20,501 bases of DNA from Deinococcus sp. (GTDB lineage Bacteria; Deinococcota; Deinococci; Deinococcales; Deinococcaceae): NCBI GenBank assembly GCA_025351205.1, contig JANXWI010000526.1, positions 1 through 20,501 on the forward strand, written 5' to 3'. Under the pieces are notes generated by a model, which ran no database searches, was not told where the DNA came from, and was given only the letters and a program-made list of their open reading frames with translations. This document shows positions 8,546 to 15,558 of the stretch, one piece after another; within the stretch, counting starts at the first letter, position 1; each line of letters begins with the position of its first letter. The translations under genes were made by a program, and so were the position numbers.

Positions 8546-11343
8546 GGCAGTCTCCAGTCCAGAGTGGGATCGGTCACGGCGTCCTCGGGCGGGCCGCCGA
8601 AGCTGAAGCGGTAGCTGAAAGTTGCGCGGCCCCCGGTAAACACGGGGCGCAGGTCATTGCTTCCGCCCTGTAGGGCCGCTCCGGTGGGCAGCGGGTCAAG
8701 GAGATGCAGCTCTGGCAGAGGTGTGGGGCAGTCCAGGCTGAGGGTCACCAGGTACTGGCCGCTGCCCTGCGGCGTGACCTGTTTGACAAGCGTGGCCTCG
8801 CCGATCACGAGCTGCGTCTCCCGCAGGCTGCTCACGCTCCCGGTGGCGGGCAGCAGCGGAAAATCCACGCTCGTCAGGCCACGCGCCGTGACGGTGCGGG
8901 TGCCGGCCCTGCCGCCGTCTCCGGGCACCGGCAGGGCCGGGTTGTACAGGCCTGCCGGATCGAGCCTCAGCGCGTAGACGCCTTCCGGAAGCCTTGAAAA
9001 GTGGTAGCGGCCCTGGGCATCGCTCAGCACGCTGCGGCCCCCGGCCAGAAGAACCCGGGCGTTCTGAACCGGGGTGTCCGGGCCGGCCTCGAAGCGGCCA
9101 TCGCGGTTCTGGTCCACGTACACCACGCCCACGATCTCGCCCGTCGGCGCGAAGATTCCGGCGTCCAGCCGTACCGTGGCGCGGGCCGGTGAACTGCTCA
9201 CCAGACTGCCGTGCTGCCCGGCCACCGCCACCAGCGCCACGTTGTCCAGCGGTGTGCGGACCTTGGGCGTGATCAGCAGCTGGTAGGTCAGCGTCAGGTC
9301 TCTACTTGGCGGCAGGTCGGGCAGGCTCCAGATCAAATCTTGACCCTGCACCACCGGATCGGCAAAGGGTTGCCCGCCCAGCGCCGAGCTGCCGGGCAGG
9401 TACGTCAGGCCCGGCGAGGGGGTGTCTTGCAGCCGCACGCCCTGCACGGCGGCCACGGCGCTGCCGTTGTGGACCCGGACTTGGTAGTGCAGCCGGTCTC
9501 CGATGCTGGCGACGCCCTCGGCCACACTCTTGTTCAGCAGGACGCTGCTGCTGAACACCGGGCTGTACACCGGCACGCTGGACACCGGATTGGGCAGCTC
9601 ACGGGCGGCGAGCGAGAAGCGGTTCGGGACGGCGGTGTCGTCGGGGGTATCGGCGTAGACCCTGGCACTCAGCGTCAGCGTGACCGACTGGCCGGGAGAC
9701 AGGGTCAGGGTGTGCCAGGTCACGTTGTGGGTGTCCTGATCATAGCTGCCGCCCGCCGACGCGCCCAGGAACTCCAGGTGGGTGTTCAGGCGATCCTCGA
9801 TGATCACATCGTTCAGGGGGAAGGCGTAGGGGTTCTCGGCCCGTAGGGTGTAGGTCAGCACCGTGCCCACCGGGACCGTCCCTTCGGGGCTGACGGTCTT
9901 GAGCAGCAGTGGGACCCGGGAGTCGAGGCGGCCCAGGGTGTCCCAGCTGCTGTTGGAGGCGGCCCCCACCGAGCTGATGGCCATGAGGCGCAGCCGCGCG
10001 CCGCTGCCCGGCTCACCGCCCGTGACCGTCAGGCAGGCCAGGAAATCGGTGGCCGCGCCCGCCGCCAGGGGCAACGGCTGGACCAGCGGGGTGCCGTCCG
10101 GGGTGAGCAGCACCACCGTGCCGACCCCGACCTCCAGTTCGCTGCGGATGTTCACGGCGTCAGGAACATTGCCGGTGTTTTTCAACGTCTGGCGAAAACA
10201 GGCGGTCTGGCCCACCACCGCGTCGGCCTGCACCTGACGGTCACGGGCGCTGCCCTCGCCGCCCGCTTCGCCCGCCAGGCCCAGGGCCTCGGGGTTGGAA
10301 ACTGGCCCCAGCGCCAGACCGGGAACGGCCAGAACAGACACGCTCGCCTCGGCCCGCAGCGCGGCGTCCGGTCCGGAAGCGGTCGCCACATTGGTCCGGA
10401 CGCCAGCAGCCGCTGAACCAGCCGCCCGCAGCTGAAAGCTGAGCAGCGCGGTCTGACCGGCATTCAGCGCCGTCAGCTGCCAGTTCAGGCCCGAGACGGC
10501 CAGTGGCTCACTGCCTGTCTGGAGATTGCCTGCTTGGAAATACTGTACGGTGCCCGAAGCCGCCCGCAGGCTGCCGGGCACGTATTCCAGCCCGGCCAGC
10601 TCCGGTGTGCCCAACAGGTCGGTGCTGAGCACCGGGCCGCTGGTGACAGCTCCAGTATTCCGCAGCCGCAGCGTCACGGTGCTCACGCCGCCGGGGGCCA
10701 CCACCTCCGGCGAGAAGCGCTTTTCCAGTTGCAGGTTGGCAAACTGCCCCACCCGCAGCTGGGCCACGTTGCCGCTGTCGCTGGCCGCCTGACCTGCCCC
10801 CGCTGCCCCCGCTGCGCCCGCGCCCGGACAGCCCGCGCTCAGCGACAGAAAGGCGCTGCCCACCGCGTTGACTGGCGTCCGCGCCACCAGCAGCACGTCG
10901 GCGCTGGCGTCGGCGGCCAGCGTCAGGCTGCTGAGGGCGGCCTCGCCGGGGTCCAGCAGGCCGTCGCCGTTGCTGTCACGGTACAGGTGAACCCCGGCAG
11001 GGTCGGGGGAAAAGTCGCTGCGCGCGTCGATCAGCCACGACAGGCTCAGCGTGAACACCGCGTTGCCCGCGTTGGTGACGCGGTAGCTGAGCGCCGCGTC
11101 GGCTCCGGGCGTGGCCCCCACCACGAAGGCGGGCCGCTCGAAGGTTCCGTCCGGGCGCACACTGACCTCGCAGCGGGCATTGACGGTGGTTTCCACCGGG
11201 TCGGAGAGGTACTGCTCCCGGCCCACGCTGCCTGCCGCCTGATTGCGGATCACTGTTCCAGCCGGTGTTCCCGCTGCCAGCACCGTTCCCAGACCGAGCA
11301 GGAACAGCGCCAGAAGAGTGAAGTACAGACGAGCTGATACCAC
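8542..11343 (-). CDS. Secreted DUF11/SdrD-like surface protein (933 aa)
   Basis: The GTG at 11343 is chosen because GGAGG stands 5 bases before it and V-V-S-A-R-L-Y-F-T-L-L-A-L-F-L-L-G-L-G is a clean signal peptide. The frame stays open upstream to another GTG at 11385, but that would put tandem repeats into the coding region. The mature protein begins A-G-T-P-A-G-T-V-I-R-N-Q-A, as in the upstream paralogue. A calcium-loop-like D-S-N-G-D-G-L-L-D-P-G-E lies at 123-134. DUF11-type domains cover about 202-335, 480-590 and 601-725 (K-x-V-x-x-G boundary motifs; Y-V-P-G-S-L and Y-L-P-G-S). An SdrD/Cna-B-like domain is at about 735-800 with D-Q-N-R-D-G-R-F-E, and a short DUF11-like tail follows. It is first of three ATGA-coupled genes. 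No anchor is seen, so attachment may depend on the barrel encoded next. Confidence 0.86.
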   Translation of the reverse strand: MVSARLYFTLLALFLLGLGTVLAAGTPAGTVIRNQAAGSVGREQYLSDPVETTVNARCEVSVRPDGTFERPAFVVGATPGADAALSYRVTNAGNAVFTLSLSWLIDARSDFSPDPAGVHLYRDSNGDGLLDPGEAALSSLTLAADASADVLLVARTPVNAVGSAFLSLSAGCPGAGAAGAAGAGQAASDSGNVAQLRVGQFANLQLEKRFSPEVVAPGGVSTVTLRLRNTGAVTSGPVLSTDLLGTPELAGLEYVPGSLRAASGTVQYFQAGNLQTGSEPLAVSGLNWQLTALNAGQTALLSFQLRAAGSAAAGVRTNVATASGPDAALRAEASVSVLAVPGLALGPVSNPEALGLAGEAGGEGSARDRQVQADAVVGQTACFRQTLKNTGNVPDAVNIRSELEVGVGTVVLLTPDGTPLVQPLPLAAGAATDFLACLTVTGGEPGSGARLRLMAISSVGAASNSSWDTLGRLDSRVPLLLKTVSPEGTVPVGTVLTYTLRAENPYAFPLNDVIIEDRLNTHLEFLGASAGGSYDQDTHNVTWHTLTLSPGQSVTLTLSARVYADTPDDTAVPNRFSLAARELPNPVSSVPVYSPVFSSSVLLNKSVAEGVASIGDRLHYQVRVHNGSAVAAVQGVRLQDTPSPGLTYLPGSSALGGQPFADPVVQGQDLIWSLPDLPPSRDLTLTYQLLITPKVRTPLDNVALVAVAGQHGSLVSSSPARATVRLDAGIFAPTGEIVGVVYVDQNRDGRFEAGPDTPVQNARVLLAGGRSVLSDAQGRYHFSRLPEGVYALRLDPAGLYNPALPVPGDGGRAGTRTVTARGLTSVDFPLLPATGSVSSLRETQLVIGEATLVKQVTPQGSGQYLVTLSLDCPTPLPELHLLDPLPTGAALQGGSNDLRPVFTGGRATFSYRFSFGGPPEDAVTDPTLDWRLP

Positions 11344-11345
11344 TT

Positions 11346-11350
11346 GAGCC
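11346..11350 (-). promoter_or_regulatory. Shine-Dalgarno deciding the GTG start at 11343
   Basis: The minus strand reads GGAGG (complement of 11349-11353 region) then CTCAA and GTG. The optimal 5-base spacing and the following signal peptide favour this start over the in-frame GTG 42 bases upstream. Confidence 0.6.
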
Positions 11351-11352
11351 TC

Positions 11353-11400
11353 CAGAACCTGTACAACACAGAACCCGTACAACACAGAACCCGTACAATA
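11353..11400. repeat. Three tandem 16-bp repeats upstream of the three-gene operon
   Basis: Plus-strand units are CAGAACCTGTACAACA (11353-11368), CAGAACCCGTACAACA (11369-11384) and CAGAACCCGTACAATA (11385-11400): a perfect 16-bp period with two substitutions. Each unit carries GTAC inside a TTGTAC (minus-strand) context. The array sits directly upstream of the SD/GTG of the 933-aa gene, in the leader or promoter. It could be operator copies, a leader RNA element or a slippage-prone array. Confidence 0.8.
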
Positions 11401-11526
11401 CGCGCGACAAGATGGAACTCAGATCAGGGTGTCTGCTGGCCCTGAACGAAAGGGTGTCAACCCCGTCCAGGCCGCGCGCCAGGTGTTCAGCACGGCTGGA
11501 CCAGGGTTGCCTGTCGGTTCAGACCC
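11401..11526. other. Intergenic gap between the 958-aa and 933-aa DUF11 genes
   Basis: No gene is seen. A perfect TTGACA box lies on the minus strand at 11460-11455, but no convincing -10 follows at 16-18 bases. A short CAGGG/CCCTG inverted repeat lies near 11425-11444. No strong terminator is visible after the 958-aa gene, so read-through into the three-gene operon is possible. Confidence 0.4.
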
Positions 11527-14403
11527 TCAGTTCACCCTGACCGTCAGGGTGAAGTTCAGGGTGTCGCCGGGGGCCAGCACGGTGTCGTCCGGGCCGATGC
11601 CGGGCGTGCCGTCGGTGTCGGCGGCGAACTCGATCAGGGTGCCCGAGGCCAGCGGCGCACCGATGGGGGTAGCCAGCGTGTTCCAGTTGCCGCCGCTCAC
11701 GCGGTAGAAGCCGTTGGCCGGGCCACCCACCGCGTACAGCCGGGTGTAGGCAGGCACGGTGTCTTTCAGGGTCACCTCGCTGAGCGCCTCGGTCGCCAGG
11801 TTGCGCGCGCTCAGGGTGTAGCGCAGGTACTCGTTCGGGAAGGCGTCCGCGCCGCTGACCGGGGCCAGGCAGGCGAGGTCGCCGCCGCAGTTCACCACCG
11901 CCTTGCTCACCGTCAGCTTGCCGCCCACCACGCGGGTGGTGTCGGTGATGCGGGCGGGGGCAGAAACGGTATCGAGCACGTCCACGGTGTCGCCAGGACC
12001 GGCGGGCGTGTCCGCCTTGTTGATGCTCAGCGCCAGCGTGACCTGGTTGAGCGCCTCGGTGGGTTCGCCCGAGGGCACGTTCACCTTGACGTACAGCGCC
12101 ACGCTTTCTCTGGGGTCGAGCTTGTTGTCGCCGCCCAGCAGGTTGCGGCTGGCCGCGTCGGCAAAGGCCCCTTCCGGGGTGGGAAAGTACGTCAGGCCGT
12201 CGCTGCTGTACAGGTCGGTCCAGCCCACGCTGGCTCCCGCCTGGCTCGTTGCGAAACTCAGGTCGCCCGCCAGGATCGGCGCGTTGCCCACGTTCGAGAG
12301 GGTGTGCTGGTAAATGGCCGTGCCCGGGCTGGTGGTGGTGCCGCTCCGGTCCGGACTCAGGGCCACGTCATAGATGCTCCTGACGTACACCACGTCGTTG
12401 GTGTCCGACGCCGTGGTGCCGCTGACCGGGCTGGTGGCGGTCTGGTTTACGCTGACCGGGCCGGGCGTGGCGTTGGCCGGGACGTTCAGGGCCGCAATCA
12501 ACCTGATCTCCTGGCCGGGCTGGATGGTTCCGGTGGTGGTGACGGGACCGGCGGCGAACTCTGAGGCGCTCAGTACCCCGTCTCCGTTGGCGTCCAGGTA
12601 GTAGCTCACGGGCACGGCCACCGGGCCGCTGGTGGTCGGAAAGGCCACGGTTCCCGCCAGGTTGTAGGTGTCGGGCTGACCGCCGTTGTTCCCGGCCTCG
12701 ACGGCGAAGGTCACCTGGGAGCCGGGGGCGGCGTTGACCAGCGGGGCCGCCGCCGGGTTGCCGCCGTTGATGGCCGTGTCGCGGTCACCGAAGGCCACGC
12801 TGGGCGCGGTCACGGCCCCGATCAGGTCGGTGGTGGCGTTGCTGACAGACGCGTCGATGCTGCTGGTGGCCGTGACGACCACGCTGCCGCCGTCAGGATC
12901 GTTGATCGGCTGGCCGGTGCCGTCACGGGCGGGAAACAGCACCTTGACCAGGATGGTGGCGCTCTGGCCGGGGGTCAGCGGACCACTGTCGGGCACGCCG
13001 TCGCCGTTGGTGTCACCGAGTGGGGTGCCGTCGGCGCGCAGGAGCTGCACCACGCTGCCCACGGGCAGGCCGGAGAGCAGCGCCCGCAGGGCGAAGGTGT
13101 CGGTGCCGTCGCCGTTGTTGCGCAGCGTCTGGGTAAAGGTCACGCTGCTGCCGGAAGGCACCACGGCGGCCAGCTGGGTATCGTCGTTGTTGCTGCTGCC
13201 GGGAGTGATCGCCACGCCCTCAGGGCTGACGTAGCTGATTTCTGTGGCCGCGTCGGCAGCGCCGTTCGGGTCACCGTTCGGTCCGAGTGCCGGGCCGGCC
13301 ACCGGAGCCTTGCTGACGTCCGCGCCGTTGGACAGCACCGGGTCGGGCGAGCCGTCGGCATTCAGGTCGGCGTTGCGGTTTTCCGCGTACTGCACGCTCG
13401 CCACGTTGGTGTAAGGGTTGGCCGCCGTGGTCGGAGCCGCCGCTGCCGGAATGATCACCTGGAAATCGAGCTGCACCGTCTGACCCGCCGCCAGCGTGCC
13501 CAGACTGGCCCGGATGGTGTCGGTGGCCGGGAAGCTGATGACCGCGCCCGCAGGCGTGCTGCCGTAAGTTCCTGCCGTCTGGTCGAGCGTGGAGCCTGCG
13601 GGCAGGTCGCTGACGCTGCTCACCACGTCGTCGGTGATGACCACGGCGGTGGCGTCGCGCACGCCGCTGTTGGTGACGCTGACCCGGTAGCGCGCCGTCA
13701 GGTTGCCGCCCGCGTCCTTGGTCACGCCCAGCACCTGTTTGGCGCTGGTGACCACCGCGTCCTGCACCACGTTGGTGCGGGAGTAGTTTTCGGTGGACGC
13801 GCCGCCGTAGCCGTCCTGCTTGCTGGCGTCGAAGGCGCTGGTACCACGCGGCTGGGTGGAGATGGTCTGGGTGCTGGCCGCCGTGGTCGGCACCTGGTAC
13901 ACCACGAAGAAGCGCACCTGGGAGTCGGCGGCCACGGTGTTGAGCAGCACGTCGCCCGCGCTGGCGGGCAGGGGGATCCGTTCGCCCGCCTGCAACACGC
14001 CGTCACTGTTGGTGTCGGCGTAGATCACGGGCGCGGCTACCGGACTGGTGGCGCCGCTGAGGCTCAGGTCAGTCTGCACGTTCAGCTTGTAGCTGTCGGT
14101 GCTGTTGCCGGTGTTGGTCAGAGTGTAAGGAAACACCACCTCGGTGCCGGGCACGGCCTGCTGCTGCTGACCGGGCGCGGCCACCGTGCCGTTCTGCGTG
14201 ATGGTCAGGCCACCCACCTGCTTGACGAAGGTGCTCACCTCGTTGGAGTTGGTGCCCTGACGGCTGCCGGTGGTGGTGTCTCGGTAGGTGGCCGAGGCCT
14301 GGTTGGTGATGCGTGTCCCGGCAGGGGTTCCGAGAGCGGACGCCTGACCCAGGGCCAGGACGGCCATGACTGAGATGAAGCTGAAAAAATTGGGTTTGTT
14401 CAC
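11527..14403 (-). CDS. Secreted DUF11-type surface protein (958 aa)
   Basis: A GTG start is preceded by AGGAG with a 5-base spacer. The product opens with a signal peptide (about 1-23, G-Q-A-S-A/L-G) and the mature motif G-T-P-A-G-T-R-I-T-N-Q-A-S-A-T-Y, typical of secreted DUF11 proteins. The body is a chain of Ig-like beta domains, at about 60-180, 215-345, 395-530, 535-680, 685-825 and 830-958. The last is a clear DUF11 domain with K-D-T-V-P-A-Y-T-R-L-Y and ends F-T-L-T-V-R-V-N. Calcium-loop-like segments occur at about 130-141 (D-T-N-S-D-G-V-L), 464-471 (D-T-N-G-D-G-V-P) and 604-615 (D-A-N-G-D-G-V-L-S-A-S-E). The only cysteines form one close pair (839, 845). It heads the envelope gene block, 183 bp upstream of the three coupled genes and probably co-regulated with them. 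No catalytic motif is seen. Confidence 0.86.
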   Translation of the reverse strand: MNKPNFFSFISVMAVLALGQASALGTPAGTRITNQASATYRDTTTGSRQGTNSNEVSTFVKQVGGLTITQNGTVAAPGQQQQAVPGTEVVFPYTLTNTGNSTDSYKLNVQTDLSLSGATSPVAAPVIYADTNSDGVLQAGERIPLPASAGDVLLNTVAADSQVRFFVVYQVPTTAASTQTISTQPRGTSAFDASKQDGYGGASTENYSRTNVVQDAVVTSAKQVLGVTKDAGGNLTARYRVSVTNSGVRDATAVVITDDVVSSVSDLPAGSTLDQTAGTYGSTPAGAVISFPATDTIRASLGTLAAGQTVQLDFQVIIPAAAAPTTAANPYTNVASVQYAENRNADLNADGSPDPVLSNGADVSKAPVAGPALGPNGDPNGAADAATEISYVSPEGVAITPGSSNNDDTQLAAVVPSGSSVTFTQTLRNNGDGTDTFALRALLSGLPVGSVVQLLRADGTPLGDTNGDGVPDSGPLTPGQSATILVKVLFPARDGTGQPINDPDGGSVVVTATSSIDASVSNATTDLIGAVTAPSVAFGDRDTAINGGNPAAAPLVNAAPGSQVTFAVEAGNNGGQPDTYNLAGTVAFPTTSGPVAVPVSYYLDANGDGVLSASEFAAGPVTTTGTIQPGQEIRLIAALNVPANATPGPVSVNQTATSPVSGTTASDTNDVVYVRSIYDVALSPDRSGTTTSPGTAIYQHTLSNVGNAPILAGDLSFATSQAGASVGWTDLYSSDGLTYFPTPEGAFADAASRNLLGGDNKLDPRESVALYVKVNVPSGEPTEALNQVTLALSINKADTPAGPGDTVDVLDTVSAPARITDTTRVVGGKLTVSKAVVNCGGDLACLAPVSGADAFPNEYLRYTLSARNLATEALSEVTLKDTVPAYTRLYAVGGPANGFYRVSGGNWNTLATPIGAPLASGTLIEFAADTDGTPGIGPDDTVLAPGDTLNFTLTVRVN

Positions 14404-14579
14404 GGCGTCTCCTGGGGTGGCCTGGGGGGATGATGGGGAGAACTGAGGAAGCGCGGACGGGTGGAGTGAACCGAGCAGACGGTCCTTGAGGAGGTGGTTG
14501 AAACGCCGATGAAGCTGGTGCTTTCATGGCTTACGTAAATTTCGGTCAATCAGTTATGCAGCAGCTGTTGACCCGAGAA

Positions 14580-14613
14580 ATGGGGACAGAAGAGAGATGG
14601 GGACAGAAGAGAA
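14580..14613. repeat. Two tandem 17-bp repeats
   Basis: ATGGGGACAGAAGAGAG (14580-14596) is followed at once by ATGGGGACAGAAGAGAA (14597-14613). The pair lies about 180 bp upstream of the 958-aa gene start, just beyond its candidate -35 box. It could be regulator sites or a simple duplication. Confidence 0.75.
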
Positions 14614-14725
14614 GAGTTTCCAGGAGAGAAGTTGGAAGAGTGGCGCCGCCGCATTTTTGTAACGGATCGGACAGAGACCGTATCAGACATTTTTAGGGAA
14701 TCTCAGCTCAGGTGTCTGAACGTCT

Positions 14726-14753
14726 TTGGTTATAAACGGGTGTACCGTATGAT
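14726..14753 (+). promoter_or_regulatory. Candidate sigma70 promoter reading right
   Basis: TTGGTT (14726-14731), a 16-base spacer and TATGAT (14748-14753) form a reasonable promoter in an AT-rich patch. It would drive the response-regulator remnant and the truncated GAF gene, and is probably a relic of that signalling locus. Confidence 0.4.
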
Positions 14754-14787
14754 TTTTGGCCTTCTAAAACTCTTACTGTCGTAGGAA

Positions 14788-15009
14788 TTGTGCTGTCTTA
14801 ATAAAGTGGGGGTATGCTTGAAACACCCTCAATTATTGAGAACCGAACTCGCCACGGGGGACGCCCTCCGCCTGTGCCAGGCAACGCTGAGCCACCTTCA
14901 GTCTTGCCTGTTGACCAACCAGCGCAACGCCCATACCTGTCTCAGCAAACCGTTCGAGGTGCCGCAGCTGCTGGCGCGCCTGCGGTCTCTGCTCCGGTCC
15001 GCTCCCTGA
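14788..15009 (+). pseudogene. Response-regulator receiver domain remnant (C-terminal end)
   Basis: The frame ends with L-S-K-P-F-E-V-P-Q-L-L-A-R-L-R-S-L-L-R. This matches the last part of CheY-like receiver domains: the lysine of the K-P-F motif before alpha-5, then the amphipathic alpha-5 helix. The preceding residues (T-N-Q-R-N-A-H-T-C) only loosely resemble the usual A-G-A-D-D-Y lead-in. The acidic pocket and phospho-acceptor aspartate are not found in any frame upstream. It therefore looks like the tail of a decayed regulator. A candidate promoter lies just upstream and a truncated sensor gene follows on the same strand, a usual two-component arrangement. It could also be a chance resemblance. 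Confidence 0.4.
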
Positions 15010-15147
15010 AGAACCCAGACCTGATGGCCGACGATTGGCCAGAGTAGCGTTCGCTGACAGTACCGGACCGTGTCAGTTCCCGGTGCGTTCCGGGCACCTG
15101 ATGGCTGTCAGGAAATAAACAGGAGCGAAGGCGTAAAGTTCGCCCAC

Positions 15148-15351
15148 ATGCAGACCGCTGAACTGGACCAGGAGGCAAACCGGCTTCAGGTACTGGCCCG
15201 CTACGAGGTGCTCGACAGCCTGCCGGAGCAAAGCTTCCAGCGTGTGGTGCGGCTGGTGGCCCGGACCTTCACCGTGCCCGTCGCCCTGATTTCGTTTTTC
15301 GATAAGTCACGGCAGTGGATCAAGGCGGGCACCGGTCTAGGGTCTGTCTAA
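15148..15351 (+). pseudogene. GAF-domain sensor gene, N-terminal fragment cut by an IS5-like element
   Basis: From the ATG at 15148 the product reads M-Q-T-A-E-L-D-Q-E-A-N-R-L. It continues with V-L-A-R-Y-E-V-L-D-S-L-P-E-Q-S-F-Q-R and V-P-V-A-L-I-S-F-F-D-K-S-R-Q-W-I-K-A-G-T-G-L. That is the standard opening of GAF domains in cytoplasmic histidine kinases and diguanylate cyclases (N-x-R-L-x-x-L-x-x-Y-x-[IV]-L-D then P-x-A-L-I-S-x-x-D-x-x-R-Q-W). After about 65 residues the frame enters an IS end at 15340 and stops at 15349-15351. No continuation is found to the right of the IS remnant, so the effector domain is lost. The open frame extends upstream to 15070, but the GAF lead begins at 15148. 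No good SD precedes this ATG; an AGGAG lies 27 bases away. Confidence 0.7.
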
Positions 15352-15503
15352 CTGAATTTTCAAAGCCATAGAATGATACAAGCGACGTGCACAGCGGCTA
15401 AAAATTGGTGTCCTCTCTTTTCATAGCGGGTCGCCAGCGCCCGAAAATCCTTGAACCGATTGATGTTGCATTCCACCATGTAGTGGGGTTGTGTTGCCTT
15501 AAC
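15340..15503 (-). mobile_element. IS5-like insertion sequence remnant (one end only)
   Basis: GGGTCTGTCTAACTGAATTT at 15340-15359 looks like an IS5-type terminal repeat, lying about 10 bases beyond a transposase stop codon that reads toward it. Only about 165 bp remain. The homology stops near 15503, where it meets a decayed minus-strand gene, and no second end is present. The right boundary is approximate. Confidence 0.6.
15360..15503 (-). pseudogene. IS5-like transposase, C-terminal fragment
   Basis: Reading leftwards from about 15503 the frame gives V-K-A-T-Q-P-H-Y-M-V-E-C-N-I-N-R-F-K. It continues D-F-R-A-L-A-T-R-Y-E-K-R-G-H-Q-F-L and ends A-C-I-I-L-W-L-stop. The pattern E-x-x-x-N-R-x-K-x-F-R-x-[LV]-A-T-R-Y-[ED]-K, then F-L and A-C-x-x-L-W-L, is the usual end of IS5-family (IS427/IS1031-type) DDE transposases and includes the catalytic glutamate region. 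Only about 48 residues survive, with no start codon or upstream catalytic aspartates, so it is inactive. The stop is about 10 bp from the IS end, as expected for this family. Confidence 0.72.
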
Positions 15504-15523
15504 TGGCGGCACGGCAGGCTGAG

Positions 15524-15558
15524 GGCAGGGGTGTCCTGAGGTTCAGGACACCCCTGCC
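15524..15558 (-). terminator. Perfect 16-bp hairpin, terminator-like
   Basis: GGCAGGGGTGTCCTGA (15524-15539) and its exact complement TCAGGACACCCCTGCC (15543-15558) are separated by only three bases. In one minus-strand frame the stop TGA (15545-15543) falls in the stem. No T-run follows on either strand, so this is a hairpin-only candidate terminator, probably of the decayed minus-strand gene. It could instead be a dispersed repeat. Confidence 0.55.

Larger units (their letters stand above)
14404..14787. other. Intergenic region upstream of the 958-aa gene
   Basis: No gene is supported. The stretch holds the AGGAG ribosome-binding site next to 14403, a TTACGTAA palindrome near 14531-14538, a minus-strand TTGACC box at 14549-14544 (possible -35, no good -10), a 17-bp tandem repeat at 14580-14613 and a plus-strand promoter candidate at 14726-14753. 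The AT content between about 14690 and 14800 is visibly higher than in the flanking genes. Confidence 0.5.

Noticed and set aside
11344..11385. N-terminal extension of the 933-aa protein to the GTG at 11385
   Set aside because: It lies inside the 16-bp tandem repeats, lacks an SD and would put 14 residues before an otherwise standard signal peptide.
11353..11400. CRISPR-like array
   Set aside because: The 16-bp units are directly tandem without spacers.
11455..11460. Minus-strand TTGACA as a promoter for the coupled operon
   Set aside because: At 16-18 bases downstream only AGCAGA-like sequence is present, so no -10 box; kept only as a note in the gap.
14627..14777. Open stretch on the plus strand reading E-E-W-R-R-R-I-F-V-T-D-R
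   Set aside because: No start codon or RBS, short, no recognisable family; likely chance in AT-richer sequence.
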